A stretch of 64,000 nt of DNA, from the NCBI GenBank assembly GCA_026075535.2, contig AP026544.2:3100001-3164000 (forward strand), written 5' to 3'. This DNA is from Tricholoma matsutake. Taxonomy: Eukaryota > Basidiomycota > Agaricomycetes > Agaricales > Tricholomataceae. The translations under genes were made by a program, and so were the position numbers. Below the pieces are notes generated by a model that was not told the origin of the DNA, searched no databases, and saw only the letters and a list, made by a program, of their open reading frames with translations. Shown piece by piece: positions 22,797 to 32,425 of this stretch; within the stretch, counting starts at the first letter, position 1, and every line of letters begins with the position of its first letter.

Positions 22797-23159
22797 AGTC
22801 CAAGGTATGAGGACTCATCTTTATAACCCAACGAACATGCCATCAAAATACAGGTTTAAGTGTGGTGCCAAATAAGCTTTCTTTTGAAAGTAAGTTCCTA
22901 CAGATTCTCAAAGTCAGCAGGTTCTTCCGACGTGTAGATTTTGGATCAAAATGGAAAGTAAGTCTCAGGGTTCATTTTGAACATTCAGCTTGATCACACA
23001 ACCTGTACCATGGTCCACCACTTCCGTCTACCAGCCCGTCTGCCAGCACCACCACTTCCGTCTATAAGCACCTCTACTCCACCTACACCCAGCACCACCA
23101 CTCCCATGCCCCACTCCCACAGCAGCAAGAACTGGTGCTGGCTGCAAACAAGTCATTTT

Positions 23160-24370
23160 GGATGTGATGTGAGCCCAAATGATGCAACCATCGTTTGGGC
23201 CCTAGATATTTTTTTGTTTTGTTTTTTTGCTTGTGTTTATCAATCAGCTAACTAAATGTTTTTCTTCATTTTTTGGGATCTAAACTACTAGTGATGACAG
23301 ACCCAGACATGAGCCACACCACGACCCCAGATACTGGACTAACCCCCTCCTCCCCATCCAAATGGGGTGTGAGGCTGTCAACATGGGCTAGGAGGGTGCA
23401 GAGGGATGCCGGGAGACCCCAGAAGAGGATACCCACCTGGTAAGCACCTAGCAACCCCCATACATGTGCCATGTCACACTGACCCCCCAAACCCCCTCAA
23501 AGAGAGTTCCATGACAACACTGAACACCACCCATCCCCACCACTGCAAGCATCTGCTTGCAGGTTGGGTAGGGCAAGTGGACAATGGTAGGCACTGATGA
23601 CAATGAGGAAGGAGCATCAGGGCCCCACCACGATGATGAACAATCCCAGGACCCCACAACAATGATGAGGCAATGACCCCAGGATGCCCAATGATGACCC
23701 CAGCACCGGCACCAGCACCAACACACCAAACAACGCCCTGCAGGCCCCAGCACTACCCACCCAAGGCACTGGGTTTTGAATGACACACCACCCATTTCCA
23801 GGCCCATGAGCAACTGCTCATGGGGTGGATCACAGGTGGCATACTGGCTACAAGGGGAATGACAAACAGAGCCAAGATGACACTCGCTGCACCTGCAAGC
23901 ATGACGACAGCAGCATCCCAACCCACCACCGTAAATGACTGCTGGGAATGGGGCAGGGACAACAACAATAATGACAACCATGACCACAACTACGATGGGA
24001 ACAGCAAGGCGGGCAGGGTCCACAGGGATGACACAAGACAAGAGGGAAACAAAGGGGAGCAGGAACAAGGCCCAGGAGATCTCGACATCTCCTGCGCCAT
24101 AAGTATGTTTTTTTCGTTTTCTTTTTGTCCCTGCGACAGATGACTGGTGATGACAGCAACCCAGCACCAGCCCCAGATGACAATGCCCATGGCACCAGAC
24201 TCCTCCGCTATGAGCAACTGCTCATAGGGGGCAAGGCTGGTGCATATGAGCCAATGGCAGTGGGGAAGGGGAATGACACGATGAAATGGCCCAAACGATG
24301 CACATCATTGTTTGGGCCATAGATATCTCTTTCTTCTTTCTTTTTGTGTTTCATTTTACTAACTTTTTGG
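23160..24370 (+). repeat. Intron-bearing palindrome repeat family, plus-strand copies
   Basis: Palindromes at 23803-23824 (CCCATGAGCAACTGCTCATGGG) and 24208-24227 (CTATGAGCAACTGCTCATAG) show paired arm changes. An intron-like unit at 24103-24139 runs from GTATGT to GACAG and exits into ATGACTGGTGATGACAGC. Another ends at 23291 (CTACTAG, then TGATGACAG). A third start at about 24310 keeps TACTAAC but has lost its acceptor. Each is preceded by a hairpin-forming GGCCCAAAYGATG to TTTGGGCC pair (about 23171-23203 and 24289-24321). Confidence 0.55.
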
Positions 24371-24560
24371 CCCTTCTCCCTCCTCTCCCTCTCCTGCCCC
24401 CCTCTTCCCTTCTCTGCCTTCCCTTCACACTCTCCTCTCTCCTCCCTCCCCTCCTCCCTCCCCTCCCCCTTACTCCCTTTCACTTCATGCCTCACTCCCC
24501 TCTCCCTCCCTCCCCTCTCCCTCACTCCCCTCTCCCTCACTCCCCTCTCCCTCACTCCCT
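24371..24560. repeat. Homopyrimidine tract with 15-bp CACTCCCCTCTCCCT units
   Basis: About 190 bp almost entirely C and T on the plus strand. The distal part holds tandem CACTCCCCTCTCCCT units. The resulting Pro/Leu/Ser and Arg/Glu/Gly frames on the two strands are composition artefacts. Confidence 0.75.
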
Positions 24561-25150
24561 TTTATACTCATTATTTACACTGAATATAATTTCAAATATA
24601 ATGTCACTTTGAAATTCTCAGAGGATTGTTATGCTTTTTGCTAGTGATTGCAATGTAGGTCATTAATACTAAGTGTTAGTTGATGGAAATACCAGCTAAG
24701 ACACAGGCACTACCTCCCTTTTGTACATGAACAGTCAACTAATTCCAGATGAAACTGATCACTTGTTGGTAGTATTTACTGTGAAGATATCATGTTCAAG
24801 ACAATATTGGACATTTTAGATATTTGTTACTCTTTTGTCATTCTTTCATCATCTCTCTTAGTAGTAGTTACATTTGATCTGCTTAGTTTACTTCAAATCC
24901 ATCAGTCTGGCAGATCTGATGGAATTGGCCAACTCTACTGTCCTATATCTTTCATTAGCAGAGGGTGTACAAGAATTGGACATGTTATACCAAAGATTTA
25001 GCTTATCAGATATTGTACAGCATAGTCTAATATTATCATTTCCTCCTTGGTTTCCTGATGAAGGTAAGCCTACAACCTATGCACACATATATATAAGTAG
25101 ATCTTAGAGGACTTGTTCATGCCAGGCTTTTGCCATGGCCCAATTGGACA

Positions 25151-25304
25151 AGTCATGTGATTGACCTGAAACCAGGATTCAAACCAAAGAAAGCAAAGAA
25201 TGCCTCAGGAACAGAAGGAGGTAAACATGTTCTTATCAGATCAGCTGGCAAAAGGATATATATCAGAAAGTAAATCACCACAGACATCAGCAACATTCTT
25301 TGTG
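25151..25304 (+). pseudogene. Gypsy A RT N-terminal fragment
   Basis: Reads VIDLKPGFKPKKAKN, then, after a frame change, DQLAKGYI and SKSPQTSATFFV, homologous to Gypsy [17 protein letters not shown]. The frame is interrupted at FFV by the solo LTR and resumes after it with VPKKD. Confidence 0.75.
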
Positions 25305-26478
25305 TGTTAAGTCCTGAGCTGGACAAAGGAAGTCAGAATTCCAGTTGAACCTGGTCAATATCTGTCGAAGGATGAAGGGCAGACCAAACAGGAAAGGAAA
25401 CCTGGCAGGATTCCAGAGCAGAGTCCACTTGGTGTGACACACCAAGTGTAAGGGGAACAGAAAGGACTTGGCTTCAAGTTGCACCCTTAGTGCTTAAATA
25501 TCTGGTCAATGTGACCAGAAAATAACTGGAACCTAACTGGACTGTGACCAGAAAAAACCAGACCAACAGTCCCAGTCTTTCAGTTCTCAAAATCAGAAAA
25601 CTGCAAAAGACCAGTTAAAAAAGACCAGTTATAACCAATTTATGACCAAAATGACACAGCCACATGATACCCTTGTAAATCCCTTCAAATTGACTAAACA
25701 TTTAACCAAACCAGTCAAGAATTGAGTGGGATATCATTAGAACTGAGTTTGATACCAAGTTTTAGGCAGTTAAACTCGGTTTTGGTGATATCTCACTCAT
25801 TTCTTGACCAATTTACCTAAATTTTTGGTCAGTTTTGGTAGGGAAAGGTGCTTCACATGTCGTCATAACTGGTTGTGACCAGTATGAACCGGAGTTTTAA
25901 CTGGTTTTTATGCAAACCAGTTACAACTGATTATGACCAGTTTTTTGCAGTTTTTTTCAGTTTCAGTCTGGTTATTTGGCTATTTCCTTATATTGTTAGC
26001 TGGTCACAGTCACAGTCTTTCTAAAACGGGCCCAAAAACCATGACCAGACTGGACATTAAAGCACTATGTGCCCTTCTCCTTGTCAAGTGTCCTAATTTT
26101 GAGAGAAGGGTTAGGAGAGAGATATGTATGGGTTCTGGAGGTTTTCTGGGGAGAATGAGGTAAAGTTTGAGGCAGACTTAGAAGAGGATTTTCAGTGTTT
26201 AACTTAGTTGGAATTAAGTTGGGTGACTTTGTTGATTTACAAACTGCCTAATACAAGACAAAAGTAGCTAGCTTGTATACTAAGGATTGGTGGTCAGAGT
26301 TTCCAAGGCTGTGATAATTTGCAAACTGGGCTCCAAGACAAATGACTTGAAACTGTTTCATCAAATTGGAAATAAAGGAATTTCATCTCCAGGCAGTGCT
26401 GCTGATAGGAGGCAAGCTGTGATGCAAAGCAGCCAAAAAAGATGGCAGAAAATCCAGTCAGAGGAATTGGTCTTGACA
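25305..26478. mobile_element. Solo LTR, family S, copy 2 (contains a MITE)
   Basis: Starts TGTTAAGTCCTG and ends TGGTCTTGACA with a perfect 5-bp duplication TTGTG (25300-25304 and 26479-26483). Excluding the internal MITE and its duplication it is about 586 bp, against 706 bp in copy 1. It interrupts the RT frame of Gypsy A between FFV and VPKKD. Confidence 0.9.
25488..26067. mobile_element. TAGTG-family MITE, copy 3, inside a solo LTR
   Basis: Ends TAGTGCTT and its complement; the interior is rich in GACCAGTT/AACTGGTC words. The flanks TGCACCCT (left) and TGTGCCCT (right) are both one CpG-type change away from TGCGCCCT, so an 8-bp duplication is likely. The uninterrupted sister LTR at 13968-14673 shows GCTGCACCCTTCACC at this site. 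Confidence 0.8.
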
Positions 26479-27635
26479 TTGTGCCAAAAAAGGACATGAA
26501 GAAGTGGTTTGTGCAGGATTACAGGGCACTGAATGAGCAGATGATCTGGAACAACTACCTGTTATTATAGATCAATGAGTTGGTAGACAAGGTGGCAAAA
26601 GCAAGGGTGTTCATGAAGTTGGACATCAGATGGGGATACAACAACATGAGGATAAAGAAAGGTGATGAGTGGAAGGCAGCTTTCATGATGCATCAAGGGG
26701 CATTCAAACCATTGGTCATGTACTTCAGATTGATGAAGAGCCCAGTCAATGATGAATGGGATTCTATGGACAGAAATTGAGAATGGGAAGGTGGTCATCT
26801 ACATAGATGACATAATGATATACACAGACTGAAGAGGGCCACAATGAAGCAGTAGAGAAAGTGTTGAAGAAGTTGGCAGAAAATGATTTCTACTTGAAAC
26901 CAGAAAAGTGTGTGTTCAAGCAGAAAGAAGTGGAGTTTTTGTCATTGGACCCAATGGGATAAAAATCAATGAGATGAAAGTAAAAGCAATCAAGGAGTGG
27001 CCAGTGCCAATGAGCATGAAGCATGTACAACAATTTCTAGGACTTGCAAACTACTATCAACAATTCATAGAGGATTTCTCAAAAGGGGCAACACCCTTGA
27101 ACAAGCTGTTGAGAAAGGAACAGCAGTGGGAATGGACAGAGGTGCAACAAGGCACTTTTGACAAACTGAAAAAGTGGTTCACAATGTTCCCAATATTGGT
27201 GAATTCAGATCTGGAAAGACCAATGAGGATAGAATCAGATGCATCAGAATTCATGACCAGAGCAGTCTTGTCAGTAAAAGGGAAAGATGAGAAATGGAGA
27301 CCATGCACATTCTACTCAAAGATGCTCAATGATGTTGAAAGAAATTATGATGTACATGATAGAGAAATACTATCAATCATCAGGGCACTGGAGGTGTGGA
27401 GGCATTATGTAGAAGGAGCAAAGCACAAGGTGGAGATCTGGTCAGATCACCAAAACCTGCAATACTTCATGACATCGAAGAAGTTGATTGAAGACAAGCA
27501 CAATGGGCACTATACCTATCAAGATTTGATTTTGATTTGATACAAAAACCAGGAGAATATGGCACAGTCATAGTGGGGTGATGAATTCCCATGACTGGAT
27601 GGTGATCAAGAAGCGACGACATGTGATGATGTTGG
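26479..27635 (+). pseudogene. Gypsy A RT and RNase H
   Basis: RT palm and fingers: VPKKDMKKWFVQDYRALNEQ, KLDIRWGYNNMRI, and VVIYIDDIMIYT (about 26792-26827) with the YIDD catalytic motif intact. A few stops and frame changes break it up to 26905. From 26908 an open frame to 27540 covers LGLANYYQQFIEDFSKGATP, RIESDASEFMTRAVLS (RNase H catalytic Asp), LNDVERNYDVHDREIL and the Asp of [10 protein letters not shown]. It decays after 27540 and ends at the foldback element. Confidence 0.8.
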
Positions 27636-28043
27636 CACATCAGGAAAATCCAACACTAACTTATTATGCTTAATGTCTCCTTATTGCACTTAAAGTGGAA
27701 ATTAAGGAAGATTAAGCAAATGGCTGTTAAGGAGATTCTGCTTAGAATAAGTAGGGTCATTTCCTGAATTAAGCAAAATTCCCCTTATTCACACTTATAT
27801 CACTTTTTAAACTGCTTTTGGGCTCTTAGGGAGCTGCCTAGCCATGTCAATAAGGAAACTTAAGCAGCAGTTTAAGCAAAAAAATAAGAATAATATATAT
27901 ATAAGCACATCGCTGACTACAGTTTCATCCCTGTTCCCATCATTATCATGTGTTTACCCAACCCCCACTCAACACCCCTTTTCACTGTCCTAAATGTTCC
28001 CCTTTGCCCCCAATCATTGCTGCTCCCCCATCATCATGGTGGC

Positions 28044-28449
28044 TGTTAGGGCGACACCCACTATCTGCTAGCTAAGACCATGCGGGTTCTCTCTACAAGA
28101 AGGGGGTGGGATCCATGCGCGTGATGGGGAAATTGATGGTTTTGATGCGAGGGGTTATTAATAGGTAAGTTTGTTGAGATAGGCCTTTCACACCAAAAAC
28201 ATAGGTGGAATACCTAAGAGAACACAACTGGGGTCCCCTAGGCATGCATATATTTAGGGTTTATATACTATGTTACATATATTGTACATTGTTGTTACCA
28301 ACGCACTCATACATGCGCGTACATTTTGATGTGTGCGAAATAAAATTCTCATGCTATCAAAATGTAGCATCATTTGGCATCATGTAGCGTAATTCAACAT
28401 AATAAAATAAAAATGAAAGTTTATTAGGTAATGGGGTGGTCTCCTAACA
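28044..28449 (-). repeat. Gypsy B 3' LTR
   Basis: 406 bp. Compared with the 5' LTR I count about 19 substitutions, all transitions, nearly all at CpG/TpG/CpA sites, and one 4-bp indel. Confidence 0.95.
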
Positions 28450-28462
28450 TTACCCCCCTTTT
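28450..28462 (-). promoter_or_regulatory. Gypsy B polypurine tract
   Basis: On the minus strand AAAAGGGGGGTAA directly abuts the 3' LTR, the expected position of the plus-strand DNA primer. Confidence 0.8.
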
Positions 28463-29165
28463 ATGCCTCAACTTCCAGGTGAGAAAATATTATGTTTGTC
28501 CCCTCTGTGAAATTTTGGTAAGGCCGGAATTTCATCCCCTCATACACCATTCTCACAATGTGACACGGAGCATTTGGATTATGTTTAAAGAATTGGGCGA
28601 TCACATTATGCACTCGCTTACAATTCTCTTCGGGTTCCCACGAATTATTTTCATTGGTATAGTTTTTCCACTTTATTAAGAACTCCAATTTGTTCCGTCG
28701 AAGATGTGAGTCTAGAATTTCTTCAACTATGTATTCTGGAGCACCTTCTACTATTATCGGAGGTTGCGGAGTAGTTTGTTGGCCAGGAATAGTGGGCGGA
28801 CGGTAAGGGCATAGGCGGGATATGTTAATCTCGGGATCAATCTTAAATGATTGGGGTAATTTTAGCACTACTGCATTAGGCGAGATCACTTTAGAGATCG
28901 CATATGGGCCAACTTGTTTCTCCGTAAGTTTCTTTGAAGGTCGTGGAATATTCAGGTCCTTGGTACTTAGCCATACCAAGTCACCAACTTTGTACTCTGG
29001 AGTGCGTGCTCGAGTACAATCCGCGTGTCGCATCATGTCATCACGTGCTTTCTTCAATGCCGCCTCTGCTTCCTCTTGTACCCTTTGCATCTTAGATACA
29101 AAATCTTCTACCAACTGTACTTTGACTTCCCTTCTGGGTTCTACTCCCATGCGAGGATGATATCC
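28461..29165 (-). CDS. Gypsy B integrase C-terminus and chromodomain
   Basis: A 229-codon open frame (29150-28461). The first part has a helical segment (VQEEAEAALKKARDDMMRHA) and GDLVWLSTKDL, which is the integrase GPY/F-like region with VGPYAISKVISPNAVVLKLP. The C-terminal part is a chromodomain: YIVEEILDSHLRRNKLEFLI, then KWKNYTNENNSWEPEENC, with the aromatic residues that bind methylated histone tails. Chromodomains target integration to heterochromatin. A TAG at 29166-29168 separates it from the integrase core frame. Confidence 0.9.
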   Translation of the reverse strand, partial: GYHPRMGVEPRREVKVQLVEDFVSKMQRVQEEAEAALKKARDDMMRHADCTRARTPEYKVGDLVWLSTKDLNIPRPSKKLTEKQVGPYAISKVISPNAVVLKLPQSFKIDPEINISRLCPYRPPTIPGQQTTPQPPIIVEGAPEYIVEEILDSHLRRNKLEFLIKWKNYTNENNSWEPEENCKRVHNVIAQFFKHNPNAPCHIVRMVYEGMKFRPYQNFTEGTNIIFSHLEVEA

Positions 29166-29834
29166 CTAATTCGCAAAAAAGGGTGACATACGAGTAGCCG
29201 AATGGAATTTGTTATTGTGGGAAAATTTGGCAATTGCCAACCATTTGGGCCAGTCGGTTTGTCGGTAGTTGACAAACATACATAGGTACTGCTCCAACTC
29301 CTGATTCATTCTCTCTGTCTGCCCATCAGTCTGCGGGTGATATGCCATAGATAATTTAGTTTGAATTCCCAATATGTTGTTTAGTTCTCGCATAAATGCA
29401 GAAGCAAATTGTGGTCTGCAATCAGAGATAACGGTATCAGGTAACCCATGTAACCGCCATACCTGATTTAGATAGAGGCGCACCAAGCCTAATGATGAGG
29501 TTTCTGTAGTAGTAGGAATAATATGGACCTCCTTTGTAAAGCGGTCGCATACTACGAATATTGCATCATACCCTTGAGCCTCGGGTAATCTGGTAATAAA
29601 ATCCACAGATATATCTTGCCACGGCGCTTTAGGTATAGGGTTCGGCATTAATTTTCCTGCAGGTTTCTCTGGAAATTTCTTCCCCCTCATGCACATATCA
29701 CATCCATCCACATACCCCAACACATACTTCAAAATTCCAGGCCACCAATAATTTCTCATTACTAATTCCAACGTCTTCCATCTTCCTGGGTGTCCAGCAA
29801 TCGGCGTATTGTGATGTAACCGGACAATCTCCCT
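29166..29834 (-). pseudogene. Gypsy B integrase core
   Basis: Zinc-binding start HHNTPIAGHPGR (about 29815) and CDMCMRGK; catalytic Asp in SVDFITRLP, Asp in ISDCRPQF, Glu in HPQTDGQTERMNQ. The DDE triad is therefore present. The frame is open from 29771 but is linked upstream through a TGA at 29837-29835. Confidence 0.9.
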
Positions 29835-31085
29835 TCACAAATCCTGATCCTTCGGTACATACACTTTTCCTCGAAACAACATCAACCCTTGTTCCTCAGC
29901 CCATTTGTCTCCTTTGATATTACCTTTCTTCTCTCCCTTCAGAGCTTTCACGGCTTCCACTACTTCATCGTCCATTTCCGAGCATTGTCTAATTTTAGAC
30001 AACATTTCCATTTCCGAGCTATCTATTAATAGATGCCCTTGATGCATAGCGCAAATGCGAAAGTATTTGGGTTTGAGTAAGGTAACATTTTTATTGTCCT
30101 CCTCCACCCCCCTTTTATGATCAATACGTCTGGATAAGGCATCTGCTTTCCTCATTAAGCTTCCCGCTTTATGGACCAAGTGAAAGTTGAAATGCGATAG
30201 GAATAGTGCCCAACGCGCTTGCCGGTGATTAAGCTTTTTAGCGGACATGAAGTATTGCAGATTTTGATGATCCATCCAGATCTCAATTTGATGCATACAT
30301 CCCTCCAAATAATGCCTCCACACCTCCAATGCTCATATTATCCCCAACATCTCTTTGTCATGCACATCATAATTCCTCTCCACATCATTCAACCCTTTTG
30401 ACAAGTATGCACAAGGATGCCATTTGTCATCTTCGCACAGCATTGATAATACCGCTCTAGTAGCAAAATCGGATGCATCGGATTCCACTCGCAAAGGGCA
30501 TGTGAAATCTACTGGGGCTAATATTGGTCCCTCCACAAACTTCCTCTTCAACTCCTCAAACGCTGTCTGCTGCTGCTCTCCCCACCTCCACACTACTCCC
30601 TTTCGCATAAGGTTATGTAAGGGTGCAGCAATTTTAGAAAAATTGTGCACAAAGCGACAATAATAATTTGTGAGTCCCAAGAAGGCTTGAACCTCCTTGA
30701 CACGGGTGGGTGCAGGCCAATCTGTGATCGCCTGTACCTTGATCAGATCCATTTTGATCCCGTCAGGGCCAATCAATAATCCTAGGAACTCGATCTCGCT
30801 TGCCCCAAACACACACTTCTCTGGTTTCAAAAATAGATCATTCTCCGCCAACCTCCATAACACCTCCTGCACTATCGCCTCATGATTTTCTTCATCCTCT
30901 GTGAATATCAGAATGTTGTCAATAAATATTATTACCACGCCTTTGTCTATTACGTCCTTGAAAATGTCGTTCATCATATTTTGAAAGGTCGGGGGACTAT
31001 TAGTCATCCCAAAAAACATGACAAGCAGCTCGAAGGATCCTCGATGTGTGGCAAATGCAGCCTTCCACTCATCTCCTTTCTTTAT
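29835..31085 (-). pseudogene. Gypsy B RT (C-terminal part) and RNase H
   Basis: RT: FFGMTNSPPTFQNMMND, then FIDNILIFT where YIDD or FIDD is expected, so the second catalytic Asp is Asn. Connection: FLGLTNYYCRFVHNFSKIAA. RNase [63 protein letters not shown] at 30335-30333 splits the frame; related Gypsy A has Arg at that site (IIRALEVW). Confidence 0.9.
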
Positions 31086-31853
31086 TCATACATTGTTGTA
31101 TCCCCATCGTAAATCCAATTTTGTAAAGACCTTGGCTTTTCCCACCTTATCAATTATTTCTGAGATCAACGGCAGGGGGTACGCGTTCTTCACTGTCCAC
31201 TCATTCAGATACCTATAATCGGTACACATCCTCTTCCTTTGGTCTTTTTTGGGCACAAAGAATATTGGTGATGTCTGCGGTGATTTCGAAGGTCGTATAT
31301 ATCCTTTGCGCAATTGCTCCTTCAGGAATGCATCCACTTCTTCTTGTTCCATCGGAGATAATGGATATACCTTCGACTTCTTTGGCACAAACCCTGGCTT
31401 CATCTCAATCGCATGATCCCATGGCTTCTGCACCGGCATTCGCTCAGACTCCTTCTTTTGGAACACTGACAAATGTTCATGATACACTTTTGGCACCCAT
31501 TCCTCCACTGGCTTCTCCACCTTCACAATATTCTTGTCCCATGACTGTCCTCCACAAACTGCTCTAAAGGTTTGCTTCTGCTCTTCTTTCTCGATCATGA
31601 TCGGAACTTCCCCATTTGGCATTTCCTCATCCTCCACTTCCTCCATCGTAACAGAATACTTCCTCGGACATTCTTTCTCTTTCTTTTTCCTTTTTTCTTT
31701 CTTCATCTTCCTCCCATACACATTACATTCCTTAGGACAACGAGTCATTTGTACTTTCCCAGTTTTCCAATCAATTTCAGGATTATGCTTCCATAACCAT
31801 GGACATCCTATTATTAGATTGGTTTTCCCAAGATCGCACACTTCGAATACGGC
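31086..31853 (-). pseudogene. Gypsy B protease-RT linker and RT N-terminus
   Basis: [20 protein letters not shown], an acidic/Lys-rich linker, [11 protein letters not shown], then the RT start [59 protein letters not shown] and [11 protein letters not shown]. It is closed by a TGA at 31088-31086 where Arg (NNVRIKKGDEW-like) is plausible. Confidence 0.9.
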
Positions 31854-32425
31854 TCACTCCTGATGCTCCTGATACTTTAGTACCATAGTCACCTCCTCCT
31901 TGATAGTTCCTCCACGATTGACTGTTCCATCAATATTGTACACCATTATAGGTTGCACCAGCTTGCGTGTGTTAATACCATTTCTGGTAATTAAGGATCG
32001 ATTAATAAATAATCTTGTAGCACCACTGTCAAGCAACACTTCCACATCAATAGCTGCATGCGTGTCCACTGTCTTCAGTCCCACAGTCAAGGTGATTTCA
32101 GGTTCTATTTGCGCAGAGCAAATAAAGAATTTAGGGGTTTTTGGAAATGACATGTGACAATTTTCTTTGTTGCGTGATTCGCAACAGTTGTACTCCTCCT
32201 CAATTTCCTTTTCTGATTTACTCTGGGTTTCCTTGGATACTAATACATTGTAACGATTCTGGGTCACCAATGGGGAAACCTTCACTGGGACTCTTCCACA
32301 AAATTCTCCTGCTTGCCTTCCTCCTGCTTCACTTCCTCGATTGTAGCTCCCCTGATCTTTCTCTTCTGCTTGCAATACTTAGAAATGTGTCCTAACTGCC
32401 CACAGTTAAAACATTTAAGTGGGGC
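31854..32425 (-). pseudogene. Gypsy B zinc knuckle and aspartic protease
   Basis: A zinc knuckle CFNCGQLGHISKYC (about 32412-32370) follows a TGA. The protease has the active-site motif VEVLLDSGATRLFI, then YNIDGTVNRGGTIKEEV. The catalytic Asp is intact. The frame ends at TGA 31856-31854 before AVFEVCDLG. Confidence 0.9.

Larger units (their letters stand above)
22797..25150. other. 2.35-kb insertion in Gypsy A pol, type unresolved
   Basis: The pol frame breaks after QPWDY and resumes with VIDLKPGF at about 25160. The flanks share TTATG/TCATG, a possible 5-bp duplication with one transition, but clean terminal repeats were not found. Inside are palindrome/intron family copies in plus orientation and a long pyrimidine tract. 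The stretch 24600-25100 shows no gene; its short frames have no motif. Confidence 0.5.
19704..27635 (+). mobile_element. Gypsy A: decayed chromovirus-like LTR retrotransposon, heavily interrupted
   Basis: Gag, zinc knuckle, protease, RT and RNase H are found in order on the plus strand, separated by later insertions: a hAT-like element (21389-22333), an insertion of about 2.35 kb (22797-25150) and a solo LTR (25305-26478) holding a MITE. The proteins are related to those of Gypsy B; both share the phrase LNDVERNYDVHD in RNase H. Integrase is missing; the element is cut at 27635 by the foldback element. Neither LTR was found. Confidence 0.8.

Noticed and set aside
24208..24612. Arg/Glu/Gly and Pro/Leu/Ser open frames on both strands
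   Set aside because: Direct translation of the homopyrimidine tandem units; no sign of a real protein.
28139..28400. A host gene promoter in the Gypsy B LTR
   Set aside because: The segment is an LTR with a second copy at 34975-35376, so any promoter belongs to the element.
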